A stretch of DNA of 64,000 bases, taken from NCBI GenBank assembly GCA_039801085.1, contig JBDRTY010000001.1:571538-635537 (forward strand). The letters are read 5' to 3'. The translations under genes were made by a program, and so were the position numbers. The notes under the pieces were generated by a model. It was not told where the DNA came from. It ran no database searches and saw nothing but the letters and a program-made list of their open reading frames with translations. Position 1 is the stretch's first letter. The number at the start of each line of letters is the position of its first letter. This stretch comes from a candidate division WOR-3 bacterium (GTDB taxonomy: Bacteria > Hydrothermota > Tepidihabitantia > Tepidihabitantales > Tepidihabitantaceae). Below are positions 44,701 to 52,548 of this stretch, one piece after another.

Positions 44701-45356
44701 TTTCCGACACGGTGCGCCGGGCGGTACTGATGCGGCAGTCCTCAAGCGAGAATCCGAGCGCCGGTTTTGTGCTGCTGGAACCGGAGCGGTATGCGAACAT
44801 CGGCGCGCTGGATCATGCGATCTATGTTTATCCTGACTCCTGTGTTACCGATGGCCAGAAGTTCAGAATGCTTAACGGCACGATTGTTCAGCGGAATTCA
44901 AACCGGGCTTATGACTGGTCGGTGTTTGTCTCTGCCGGACCGAACGATCTGCCGGTGGGCGGTGTCTGGCGGGTTGCAATCGGTGTAATCGGTGCGACGA
45001 GCGTGAACGGGTTCTGGAGTTCGGTGGATACCTGTCAGCGCTGGTATGTCGCCAATCTCCTGGGCATTCAGGAGAAACCGGTGAATGTCATGGCAACGCC
45101 GGACCGACCACTCGTCATCAGTCCGAATCCCTTCCGGAACCGGACCGCAATTCATTACTTTGCCGCTCAGCGCGGAAATCTTGATCTGACCGTAATTGAC
45201 GCAACCGGCAGAGTGGTGAGTCAGGAACGGTTTGAGGTTGCTGCCGGAACCGGCACGGTAATCTGGAAGCCGAAGGCGCTGGCAGCAGGCATTTACTTCC
45301 TGAAGGTTCAGGGAGCGGGCGCCAGCACCAGTGCCAAGTTCCTGATTATGGAATAA
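41778..45356 (+). CDS. secreted gingipain-type (C25) cysteine peptidase with T9SS sorting domain
   Basis: This 1192-residue protein has a signal peptide, a propeptide-like region and a C25 catalytic domain (about 230-580) with His431 in YRGHGDY and Cys468 in YNVACNNG. An Ig-like domain (about 585-660) and a region of about 400 residues (688-1096) follow; the latter is shared with the S8 peptidase at 35264-38218. It ends in a T9SS type A sorting domain (ISPNPF ... AAGIYFLKV). The start is GTG at 41778 after AAAGGAGG. It lacks PorU-specific motifs and is probably cargo of the system rather than its sortase. Confidence 0.92.
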   Translation: MLKRTVLIVAAVAGLLGAEWLGTGTVATPPEITIVEQNVSRTVFEVRVPGVELDRTTVDGEEFTVVNLPGEVMAVLEEGRPQVPKVSVLLGIPSGAKVSYRILNRETRTYQVGRVYPLQPPLIDGQEPGPFVIDRTFYQQNRFYPDADIALLNTGVWRDLSVANLQVYPVKVNPATGELELTTAIRVQVDYYGGSYPRFVADWMVPHYAGYVDNFRYLPVQPLTDYNPGVRYLVFCHQRYDTCTYLNDSLLGWVRQRGYEVRKITKASFTAQEIKDSIRAEYNRNNPKTLRWVLLVGEYGEIPMGSYSGVGRSDFWYTDLEPWPGGDNYPEVGLGRLSPASVTDLNNQIAKILKYEKNPPSTNNWLDKLIMPAHSEQYPGKYSGCVRGIYFMPKPYWNPSVVETIMGQFTGNTTVTNALNQGRGIVAYRGHGDYTEWWQWGTEGSWYNSHIYALNNGDMTPVVYNVACNNGDIYQSECLAEAWMRKYPGGAAGTFGATQASYTYPNHGICSTLVRATCDTWTITVPGVRNYGPTPYNLADIKCYGVDAYVAKYWPGSPYPDNIYMYLVLGDPSMPVWTGMPATPTVQLPDSIPLGPYNLNVTVRVGTRPVEGALVCAWKEPDVYVAERTDASGVATLAVNAGTPGTMRITVSEGHCEHSVSGVQHTPILPYTTTRPVGGGGAPQPNMVYVFNMVVDSPPGGNNNGRFDPGETGKIIVTLRNTGNATAENVTARLKSTHPQFVITDSTSSYGNIPQDSLRNNRSDPFVAQAGSGITPGTYVVCSLKVRSDNYQHEWNYAFSLQVGQPPMPGQFVIDLDTGSVLLSVCAIGSIGYDEPPAQDLGQGFRVPKTAASCLFYGAIMAGNSPTYLVDHFYSQPANSGTNHDWQTPDSFRLVTPPAPADEHWMNTMTDGGHSTPKGLRVSQQWYMNSDPGYDNWAVLTLEFTNNGSQPINGLYAGIVGDFDIGSSSTTNIVVSDTVRRAVLMRQSSSENPSAGFVLLEPERYANIGALDHAIYVYPDSCVTDGQKFRMLNGTIVQRNSNRAYDWSVFVSAGPNDLPVGGVWRVAIGVIGATSVNGFWSSVDTCQRWYVANLLGIQEKPVNVMATPDRPLVISPNPFRNRTAIHYFAAQRGNLDLTVIDATGRVVSQERFEVAAGTGTVIWKPKALAAGIYFLKVQGAGASTSAKFLIME

Positions 45357-45373
45357 CCGGTTTTTCATTCCGG

Positions 45374-45403
45374 GCGGGGTGCTTTTTGCACCCCGCTTTT
45401 TTT
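45374..45403 (+). terminator. rho-independent terminator of the C25 peptidase gene
   Basis: A 9-bp GC-rich perfect stem (45374-45382 with 45388-45396), a TTTTT loop and a run of seven T. The T-run touches the stop codon of the convergent EamA gene. Confidence 0.92.
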
Positions 45404-46274
45404 ATTCAGTCTTCAGACTGGAGGTGGCAATGTAGATTGCAGTGAGGATCAGCAGTCCGCCGGAAATTTCCCAGACTGAGGGAAACTGATGGAGCAGGAG
45501 CATTGCAAGGATTATGGTGCCCACCGGTTCCCCAAGGATCGAGAGCGCGACTGTCGGTGCCGGGAGATAGGCGAGCGCCCAGTTGAAACTGGTGTGGCCA
45601 ATGATCTGGGGACCGAGAGCGAGCAGAAGAATGAAAAGCCAGGTGCGGCCGGAGTAACTTGTCAGCGGATAGCGCAGCGCCAGTACCAGCGTGGTGAGGA
45701 TAACTCCGGCGATGAGATAGACCGGGTAGACATAGCCGACAAGCGAGAGGCCTGGACGCAGTTTTCTGCCGATGAGGACATAAAGGGCGGCAAAGAGCGC
45801 ACCGGCGAGTGCCAGCAGATTGCCGGTTAAGTTTACCGGAGAGTTCAGCGCGGGCCGGTTGATGACCAGCGCTCCCAGGAGGCCGAGGCTGACCGCAATA
45901 TAGAGCCGTAGATCCGGTTTTTCCCTGAGCAGCAGAGGCGAAAGCAGGGCGACAAATAACGGGTTCATTGCCACGAGTACAACTGAACTGGCGACCGAGG
46001 TATGGTTCAGCGATTCAATCCAGAAACCGAAATGAGCGGCAAGGAAGATTCCGCCGAGCAGGCTCAAAAGCAGTTTCGGGCGCGTCAGCTCCTGCCGGCG
46101 CCGGAACTGACGGGTAATGAAGAACGGGGTGAGCAGGGTGGCGGCAAAAATCATTCTGCCGGCAGCGATTACCAGCGCGGGTGCCGGAGTGAGACGGATG
46201 AGGATTGAGGCAAAGGAGGCGGCAAGAATGCCCAGCGTGAGCACCAGGAAGATGCGGAGTCGTGAGGCGGGCAT
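45402..46274 (-). CDS. EamA/DMT-family transporter
   Basis: This 290-residue protein has ten hydrophobic segments arranged as two EamA repeats, with the typical A-A-H-F-G-F-W-I-E-S-L-N-H-T-S-V-A-S and a late N-W-A-L-A-Y-L-P-A-P-T-V-A-L. It is an inner-membrane metabolite or drug exporter/importer; substrate unknown. A TTGACT box lies at 46302-46307 on the minus strand but its -10 is weak; if used, the transcript would be close to leaderless. Confidence 0.93.
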   Translation of the reverse strand: MPASRLRIFLVLTLGILAASFASILIRLTPAPALVIAAGRMIFAATLLTPFFITRQFRRRQELTRPKLLLSLLGGIFLAAHFGFWIESLNHTSVASSVVLVAMNPLFVALLSPLLLREKPDLRLYIAVSLGLLGALVINRPALNSPVNLTGNLLALAGALFAALYVLIGRKLRPGLSLVGYVYPVYLIAGVILTTLVLALRYPLTSYSGRTWLFILLLALGPQIIGHTSFNWALAYLPAPTVALSILGEPVGTIILAMLLLHQFPSVWEISGGLLILTAIYIATSSLKTE

Positions 46275-46341
46275 GGATTAATTTCCTGATATTCAGGCGG
46301 GAGTCAAGCATACCGGAGCGGCGCGAAATTCTGATTTTTCC

Positions 46342-46369
46342 TTGACCTGCAGACCGCCGGTTTTATAAT
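46342..46369 (+). promoter_or_regulatory. promoter of the KOR-Hdr operon
   Basis: TTGACC (46342-46347), 16 nt, TATAAT (46364-46369), 17 nt before the first start codon, so the leader would be only about 10 nt. No Shine-Dalgarno is evident. It would drive genes 46387-55137. Confidence 0.78.
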
Positions 46370-46386
46370 TTCAGTCTATTCCGAAG

Positions 46387-46665
46387 ATGAAGCTCTGGCG
46401 TAAACCACTGGATGCAGAAGAGAAAAAACCGCCGCGGGGCGAGGTGCATATTCTGATTGAGCGGTGCAAGGGCTGCGGGTTCTGTATCACCTTCTGTCCG
46501 AAACAGGTGCTGGAATCATCAACCGATTTTAACCGCAAGGGGTATCATCCTCCAATCGTCAAATATCCGGAGCGGTGCGTGAACTGCGGGTTGTGCACCA
46601 TTATCTGCGGTGAGTTTGCCATCTGGACGACACCAGTTGAGGAGCCGGGTGATGGGAGAAAATAG
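46387..46665 (+). CDS. korD: 2-oxoacid:ferredoxin oxidoreductase, delta (ferredoxin) subunit, cluster 2
   Basis: This 92-residue protein has two [4Fe-4S] motifs, CKGCGFCITFCP and CVNCGLCTIICG; the second lacks the usual Pro after the last Cys. It is the first gene of the seven-gene redox operon and a paralogue of the ferredoxin subunit at 30504. Confidence 0.92.
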   Translation: MKLWRKPLDAEEKKPPRGEVHILIERCKGCGFCITFCPKQVLESSTDFNRKGYHPPIVKYPERCVNCGLCTIICGEFAIWTTPVEEPGDGRK

Positions 46666-47806
46666 GGCGATTCTTACCGGCGTCCATTTCTGGGATGGTG
46701 ATTACGCCTGCGCCGAAGGGGCAATTGCTGCCGGCTGCCGGTTCTTCGCCGGCTATCCGATTACCCCTTCCACCGAGATCGCCGAGCGGATCGCCCAGCG
46801 GTTTCCTTATGTCGGCGGGACCTTCATCCAGATGGAGGATGAGCTTGCCTCAATGGCAGCGATTCTGGGTGCTGCCTGGGCGGGAACCAAGGCGATGACC
46901 GTGACTTCTGGTCCGGGTTTTTCGCTGATGCAGGAGAATATCGGACTCGGGGCAATGACCGAGACGCCCTGTGTGGTGGTCGATGTCCAGCGGGGCGGAC
47001 CCTCAACCGGTCTGCCAACGCTTACCGGTCAGCAGGATATGATGCAGGCACGCTGGGGTTCGCATGGGGATTATGAGATCATTGCCCTCTCACCATCTTC
47101 ACCCCAGGAGTGTTTTGATCTGACAATTACCTGTTTTGATCTGTCGGAAAAATACCGGGTGCCGGTGCTGTTTATGATGGATGAGTGTGTCGGGCATATG
47201 ACCGAGAAGGTGACGGTGCCGGAGCCGGAGCGAATCAAGCCGTTTCCCCGACGCTGGTATCGCGGTCCGAAGAATGCCTACCGGCCGTTCAAGCCCGATG
47301 CGGACGGTGTGCCGCCAATGGTGCGGGCGGGTCAGGATTACCGGATTCATATCACCGGACTGACCCATGATGAGCGCGGTTATCCGATAATCAATGCCGA
47401 ATGTCAGCACTGGTGTGTAACCCGGCTGGTAAATAAAATCCGTGATAATGCGGATAAAATTGTGATGCTGGATGAGTATCAGATTGAGGATGCGGAGGTG
47501 GTGGTGGTCGCCTATGGTATCAGCGCCCGCGTGGCATTCCGGGCGATCGAGGAGGCACGGGCAAGAGGAGTCCGGGCAGGGATGCTGCGGCTGATCACCG
47601 TCTGGCCCTTTCCCGAGCGCCGGGTCCGGGAGCTGGCAGCACAGGTGAAGGCGATGGTGATGCCCGAGATCAATCTCGGGCAGGTGTATCTGGAGCTGGA
47701 GCGGGTGGTCGCCGGCAGGTGCCGGACCCGCCATGTGCCGCACTGCGGCGGCTGGGTTCATGACCCGAAGGATATTTTTGAGGCAATCATGGAGTGCACC
47801 AGATGA
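46652..47806 (+). CDS. korA: 2-oxoacid:ferredoxin oxidoreductase, alpha subunit, cluster 2
   Basis: This 384-residue subunit has FAGYPITPSTEIAERIAQRF, TVTSGPGFSLMQENIG and a C-terminal MLRLITVWPFPERRV. The ATG at 46652 is chosen because it has GGAG upstream and aligns with the start of the cluster 1 alpha subunit; it overlaps korD by 14 nt. Compared with cluster 1 it has a longer N-terminus. Substrate by type is a 2-oxoacid such as 2-oxoglutarate. Confidence 0.93.
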   Translation: MGENRAILTGVHFWDGDYACAEGAIAAGCRFFAGYPITPSTEIAERIAQRFPYVGGTFIQMEDELASMAAILGAAWAGTKAMTVTSGPGFSLMQENIGLGAMTETPCVVVDVQRGGPSTGLPTLTGQQDMMQARWGSHGDYEIIALSPSSPQECFDLTITCFDLSEKYRVPVLFMMDECVGHMTEKVTVPEPERIKPFPRRWYRGPKNAYRPFKPDADGVPPMVRAGQDYRIHITGLTHDERGYPIINAECQHWCVTRLVNKIRDNADKIVMLDEYQIEDAEVVVVAYGISARVAFRAIEEARARGVRAGMLRLITVWPFPERRVRELAAQVKAMVMPEINLGQVYLELERVVAGRCRTRHVPHCGGWVHDPKDIFEAIMECTR

Positions 47807-48678
47807 TTGAGCAGGTTGAACATCATCCGCTGGATGAACTGTTAAGGGTGGACCGGATTCCGCATATCTGGTGTTCGACCTGCGGGCTGGGAATTGTGCT
47901 TAATTCCTTCCTGACCGCAGTGCGCGAAAGCGGCATCCCCCGTCAGGATATTGCCGTGGTTTCGGGAATTGGCTGCACCGGACGGGCGGCCGGCTATGTG
48001 AATCTGGATTCGTTCCATACCACCCATGGCCGGGCACTGCCCTTTGCTACCGGACTGAAGCTGGGAAATCCGAAACTGAAGGTGGTGGTGATTTCCGGTG
48101 ACGGTGACCTCGTGGCGATCGGTGGTAATCATCTGATTCATTCTGCCCGGCGGAATATGGATATGACGGTGATCTGTGTCAATAACTTCAATTATGCGAT
48201 GACCGGCGGGCAGTTCGGTCCGACAACGCCGCCCGGGGCAAAGCTGACCACGGCACCGTTCGGCTCCTATGAGCATCCGTTCAATCTGCCGTTTCTGGTG
48301 GATTCGTGCGGTGCCACCTATGTTGCCCGCTGGACCGTGCTTCATGTCCGGCAGATGACTGATGCCTTCCGGGAGGCACTGGAGCATCCCGGGTTCAGTT
48401 TTGTAGAGGTGATTTCACCCTGTCCGACGGTATACGGAAGGAGAAATCAGCTGGGCTCGGGGCTGGATATTGTCAAGTATTACCGGGAGAAGTCGGTAGT
48501 AAGAAATGATATTGACACCCGGGAGTGTGAGATTGAACTCGGTGGTACGATTGTCGTCGGCAGGTTTGTGCGCAAGCAGAAGCCGACCTATCTGGAAAAG
48601 ATGAACGAGTATCTGCGCCAGAGTGTGGGCGAGGCGTTTGTGCCGTATTCAGGACCGATGGACGATGCAGGAGATTAA
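47803..48678 (+). CDS. korB: 2-oxoacid:ferredoxin oxidoreductase, beta (TPP) subunit, cluster 2
   Basis: This 291-residue subunit has CSTCGLGIVLN, HGRALPFATGLKLG, SGDGDLVAIGGNH and VNNFNYAMTGGQFGPTTPPG. The cluster Cys motif is C-S-T-C rather than the C-P-G-C of cluster 1. The ATG at 47803 overlaps the korA stop (ATGA). Confidence 0.94.
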   Translation: MIEQVEHHPLDELLRVDRIPHIWCSTCGLGIVLNSFLTAVRESGIPRQDIAVVSGIGCTGRAAGYVNLDSFHTTHGRALPFATGLKLGNPKLKVVVISGDGDLVAIGGNHLIHSARRNMDMTVICVNNFNYAMTGGQFGPTTPPGAKLTTAPFGSYEHPFNLPFLVDSCGATYVARWTVLHVRQMTDAFREALEHPGFSFVEVISPCPTVYGRRNQLGSGLDIVKYYREKSVVRNDIDTRECEIELGGTIVVGRFVRKQKPTYLEKMNEYLRQSVGEAFVPYSGPMDDAGD

Positions 48679-49213
48679 GCTTTCCGGTTTCGGCGGTCAG
48701 GGAATCATCATGATGGGGATGATCCTGGGCAAGGCGGCAACCCTTTATGATAACAAGTATGCGACCCTGACTCAGAGTTTCGGACCGGAGGCACGGGGTG
48801 GTGCCTGCTCCGCCCAGTTGATCATCTCCGAGACCAAGATTCTCTATCCCTATCTGACCGCACCCGACATTCTGGTGGCGATGTCCCAGGAGGCTTACGA
48901 GAAGTTTGAGCCGACGCTCAAGGACGGCGGGATTCTGATTCTGGAACAGAATCTGGTCAAGCCGCACAATCATGAGGGCCGGGTGCGGGAGTTTGCCATT
49001 CCGGCAACCCGGATTGCAGAAAGTCTGGGTAACCGGATGTTCGCCAATATGGTGATGCTGGGCTTTGTCTGTGCAGTGACCGGAGTTGTGCCGAAGGAGG
49101 CGCTGGTCAAGGCGGTCAAGGACACCCTGCCGGCACGGGTGCTGGAAAAGAACCTGACTGCGCTGGAGCAGGGTTATCAGCAGGGGATGGCACAGCTTGA
49201 GCAACAGCAGTGA
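48665..49213 (+). CDS. korC: 2-oxoacid:ferredoxin oxidoreductase, gamma subunit, cluster 2
   Basis: This 182-residue subunit has LSGFGGQGIIMMGMILGKAA and FGPEARGGACSAQLIISE. The start overlaps korB by 14 nt and the end overlaps the next flavoprotein gene by 17 nt, so the KOR and the flavoprotein are tightly coupled. Confidence 0.93.
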   Translation: MQEIKLSGFGGQGIIMMGMILGKAATLYDNKYATLTQSFGPEARGGACSAQLIISETKILYPYLTAPDILVAMSQEAYEKFEPTLKDGGILILEQNLVKPHNHEGRVREFAIPATRIAESLGNRMFANMVMLGFVCAVTGVVPKEALVKAVKDTLPARVLEKNLTALEQGYQQGMAQLEQQQ

Positions 49214-51050
49214 GCATTTGAACATACTGTTGAATATCCCTCCCGATGGTGTCGGACTGAAAATTGAGGGCATTGACGACGAATTTCAATTAAAGCCGGT
49301 TGCTGATTCGCCCTGCCGGGTCGGCTGTCCTGCCGGTGTTAATGTCAAGGCGTATGTCGGACTGATCGCCCGGGGTAATTTTGAACGGGCGCTGGCGGTG
49401 GTGCGGGAAAGAAATCCCCTGCCCGGCATCTGCGGCCGGGTCTGCACCCATCCCTGTGAATCGGAGTGCCGGCGGAACGAGATTGATGAACCGGTGGCGA
49501 TCCGTCAGCTCAAGCGGTTTATTGCCGATTATGCGCTCAGTTCCGCACCGGCGGTGCTGCCGGCAGAAACACCGCGACGGCGGGAAAGGGTTGCAATCGT
49601 TGGCGCCGGTCCGGCCGGTCTGACCGCCGCCAGTGATCTGCGCCGGCTCGGTTATCAGGTGACCATCTTTGAAGCACAGCACAAGCCGGGCGGGATGCTG
49701 GTCTGGGGAATTCCGCCCTTCCGCCTGCCGCGGAATGTGATTGAGGAGGAGATCAATTCGATTCTCAATCTGGGAATTGCTCTGGTGCTCAATACCCGGA
49801 TTGAAAATCCGGCCCAGCTTCTTGACGAAGGCTTCGCTGCCGTATTCTTTGCCCCGGGCCATCAGCAGAGCGTCAGGCTGGGTCTGCCGTTTGAGGATGA
49901 GCTGGAGGGGATTGTTGACAGTTTGAAGTTTCTCCGTGAATCTTATGAAGGTGCGGTGCGCAATCTGCATGGTCGGGTGCTGGTGATCGGCGGCGGCGAC
50001 TCCGCAATCGATTCTGCCCGGGTGGCAAAGCGGCTGGGGGCGCAGGAGGTGACGATTGTCTATCGCCGGACCCGTTCCGAGATGCCGGCAGCAGCGGAGG
50101 AGATAGAGGAGGCGGAGCGGGAAGGGGTCAGATTTGAGTTTCTGGTTCAGCCGGTGGGGCTGATGCACCGCGAACGGCGGTTGACCGGCCTGCGATGTGT
50201 GCGGTGCGAACTGGGAGAACCGGATGCTTCAGGCAGGCGCAGGCCAGTGCCGGTGCCGGGTTCGGAGTTTATCATTGATGCGGAGTGGGTGATCACCGCA
50301 CTGGGGCAGAAACCGGCGCAGCCGGTCTCCGGATTTCCCGACCGTGTGTTTATCGGCGGTGACGCTGCGGGCGGAGCGGCGACGGTGATCAATGCGATTG
50401 CAAGTGGCCATGAGGGGGCAAGGCAGATTGATGCCTTGCTTACCGGTAGAAAAGAAGCGGTAACTGCCATCCGGGCGCCGGAGCTGGAGCTGGCACCGGT
50501 GGTTCTGACCGCGGTCCGGCTCAGCCGGTCGCAGGCAAGACTCCTGCCGGTTCATTCCCGGCGGGGATTTGAAGAGATTGAGGCACCATTCACCCCCGAG
50601 CAGGCGCTTCAGGAGGCATCCCGCTGTCTGCGCTGCGGTCCCTGTAATGAGTGTGTGCTCTGCAGTTACAACTGTCCCAAACATCAACTGCTGCTGCAGC
50701 TGGAGGATATGTCAAAACCGGTGATTATGCGGGTGCATGGTCTGGAAGGTATGTTTTTCACCGATACAGGACCACGGGGAATTGAGATTGAATTTTCCCA
50801 GCCGGGAAGGGTGGTTAGCGGTCTGGTTCAACCGCTGGTGGTCCACACCGACCCTTATCTCTGCCGGGCATGTGGCAGATGTCTTGAGATCTGTCCGCAT
50901 CAGGCGCTGAAGACGGTAAAGTGGCAATCCGGAATTGAAGTAACTCAGGTTGATTATCAGCGGTGCCGGGGGTGCGGTACCTGTGTTACGGTCTGTCCCA
51001 GCGGCGCCCTGCAGTTGCCGACCCAAATTGTCCGGGCGGAAAATGGCTGA
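49197..51050 (+). CDS. GltD/NfnB-like FAD-dependent oxidoreductase with C-terminal ferredoxin domains
   Basis: This 617-residue protein has an N-terminal [4Fe-4S] domain (Cys40, 44, 79, 83, 87, 91) as in the glutamate synthase small subunit. An FAD site follows (VAIVGAGPAGLTAA, 133-146) with an NAD(P)H site (VIGGGDSAIDSARVAKRLG). A Cys-rich linker (CLRCGPCNECVLC) and two C-terminal [4Fe-4S] motifs (CRACGRCLEICP, CRGCGTCVTVCP) complete it. It probably passes electrons between NAD(P)H and ferredoxin or the Hdr proteins. The start is a TTG at 49197 overlapping korC; a TTG at 49218 is possible. No glutamate synthase large subunit is present, so a GOGAT role is unlikely. Confidence 0.87.
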   Translation: MSNSSEHLNILLNIPPDGVGLKIEGIDDEFQLKPVADSPCRVGCPAGVNVKAYVGLIARGNFERALAVVRERNPLPGICGRVCTHPCESECRRNEIDEPVAIRQLKRFIADYALSSAPAVLPAETPRRRERVAIVGAGPAGLTAASDLRRLGYQVTIFEAQHKPGGMLVWGIPPFRLPRNVIEEEINSILNLGIALVLNTRIENPAQLLDEGFAAVFFAPGHQQSVRLGLPFEDELEGIVDSLKFLRESYEGAVRNLHGRVLVIGGGDSAIDSARVAKRLGAQEVTIVYRRTRSEMPAAAEEIEEAEREGVRFEFLVQPVGLMHRERRLTGLRCVRCELGEPDASGRRRPVPVPGSEFIIDAEWVITALGQKPAQPVSGFPDRVFIGGDAAGGAATVINAIASGHEGARQIDALLTGRKEAVTAIRAPELELAPVVLTAVRLSRSQARLLPVHSRRGFEEIEAPFTPEQALQEASRCLRCGPCNECVLCSYNCPKHQLLLQLEDMSKPVIMRVHGLEGMFFTDTGPRGIEIEFSQPGRVVSGLVQPLVVHTDPYLCRACGRCLEICPHQALKTVKWQSGIEVTQVDYQRCRGCGTCVTVCPSGALQLPTQIVRAENG

Positions 51051-52536
51051 TCTTACGAGCGCCGGCAGGAAACTGATCTTTGTCTGTTCCCGGGTGAATA
51101 TTCCCGGTTTTGGAGGGCAGGAGCGGGTGACCGTCAAGCCGGTTTCCTGCATCGGTCAGGTTGGTGCCGGTGCAATTCTTGAGGCGCTGGCAGCAGGGAT
51201 GGAGGGGGTGACACTGGTTGGGTGTCCGGATGGCAGCTGCCGGCACGAGAAAGGCACGGAGATCGCCCACACTCAGGTGAAGCTGGTTCAGGAGCTGCTC
51301 CGGCAACTCGGTTTTGCACCGGAACTGGTCCGGTTTATTTCCGGCGATCCGCTGACAGCGGTTGAGCCGGCTGCCGATTTCCGGCCGGTTCCGGCAGTGA
51401 CGGAGGAGATTTCTGTGCCGCCAGCCGGCTTCGGTCCGGCAGATTTTGTCTGTCTGGACTGTGGCCGGTGTGCCGGAGTCTGTCCGGTTGCCCGCACCGG
51501 CATCGGGTTTTCGCCCCGCCGGCTGATTCAGCAGCAGCTCGAGGGGCAGGGCAGAGTTTCGACCCGGGCGCTCTATGCCTGTATCGGCTGTGACCTCTGT
51601 TCCACTGTCTGTCCTTCAGGCAGGAGTTTTGCCCGCACCGTTGAAAGATTGCGGGCGGTGGCATATGAGCACGGGTCAGCTCCAGTGCTGGCACACGGCG
51701 GGATTGTGCAGGCGCTCGGCAGAATTCAGGCACGTTCTGCGGTCCGGCAGCAGCGGCTTCTCTGGCTGAAACCGGAACTGCAGGTTGCGGATAAAGGGGA
51801 GACTGCGCTTTTTACCGGCTGTCTGCCCTATTTTCAGGTGCTGTTTGGCGATCTGGGAGTAAATCTGCTTCAGACCGCCAGTAATGCGATCGCCCTGCTG
51901 AATCAGGCGGGTGTCGTGCCGGTCCTGCTTCAGGATGAAGTCTGCTGTGGCCATGATCTTTTGTGGCTTGGAGATCGCCAGAATGCGCTCCGGCTTGCCC
52001 GGAAAAATGTTGAACTGCTGAAATCTGCCGGTGTCCGGCGGGTGGTATTTCTCTGTCCGGAATGCCTCCACACCTTCAGGGTTGAATATCCTGAGCTCGT
52101 GGGACCGACCGGGCTTGAGCTGTTGCACATCAGCGAATTTCTGGTCGCTGCCGGATGGAAACCACCGGAACGCGAAAAGGAATCTGTCAGCTGCAGGACC
52201 GTGACCTATCAGGATCCGTGCCGGCTTGGGCGACAGCTTGGTGTTTATGACGCCCCGCGTCAGCTGATTACCGGAATTTCCGGTATGAAACTGGTGGAGA
52301 TGGCACACAGCCGGTCGCAGGCGCTGTGCTGTGGCGGGACGCAGTGGCTGGAATGCGGGGCGGCGGTGAGGCTGCTGCAGGAACGGCGGCTGGCAGAGGC
52401 ACAGGCAACCGGTGCGGAGCTGCTCGTTACCGCCTGTCCGCGCTGTGATATTCACCTTGCCTGTGCCCGGCAGAGAAATGCAGAATCAGAAATTAAGATT
52501 CTAAATTTGATTGACCTGCTTAATTATGAAGGATAA
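51043..52536 (+). CDS. MvhD-HdrC-HdrB fusion protein
   Basis: This 497-residue protein has three parts. Residues 1-100 resemble the MvhD/FrhD iron-sulfur subunit, but with an altered cysteine pattern (C15, C36, C61, C66). Residues 135-195 carry two HdrC-type [4Fe-4S] motifs (C137/140/143/147 and C180/183/186/190). Residues 255-475 hold two complete HdrB CCG modules (C260-CC301/302-C338xxC341 and C393-CC429/430-C465xxC468), which bind the non-cubane clusters that cleave a disulfide in methanogen HdrB. The ATG at 51043 overlaps the flavoprotein gene by 8 nt. It probably forms a complex with the HdrA protein encoded next. Confidence 0.88.
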   Translation: MADLTSAGRKLIFVCSRVNIPGFGGQERVTVKPVSCIGQVGAGAILEALAAGMEGVTLVGCPDGSCRHEKGTEIAHTQVKLVQELLRQLGFAPELVRFISGDPLTAVEPAADFRPVPAVTEEISVPPAGFGPADFVCLDCGRCAGVCPVARTGIGFSPRRLIQQQLEGQGRVSTRALYACIGCDLCSTVCPSGRSFARTVERLRAVAYEHGSAPVLAHGGIVQALGRIQARSAVRQQRLLWLKPELQVADKGETALFTGCLPYFQVLFGDLGVNLLQTASNAIALLNQAGVVPVLLQDEVCCGHDLLWLGDRQNALRLARKNVELLKSAGVRRVVFLCPECLHTFRVEYPELVGPTGLELLHISEFLVAAGWKPPEREKESVSCRTVTYQDPCRLGRQLGVYDAPRQLITGISGMKLVEMAHSRSQALCCGGTQWLECGAAVRLLQERRLAEAQATGAELLVTACPRCDIHLACARQRNAESEIKILNLIDLLNYEG

Positions 52537-52548
52537 AATAGAAAGGAG

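Noticed and set aside
41778-45356. A second PorU
   Set aside because: It has the C25 dyad but lacks the PorU-type EDIYDDFNFG segment, and its C-terminal module is shared with a secreted subtilase, so cargo is more likely.
49197-51050. Glutamate synthase small subunit (gltD)
   Set aside because: There is no large subunit nearby, extra ferredoxin domains are fused at the C-terminus, and the gene is embedded between KOR and Hdr genes.
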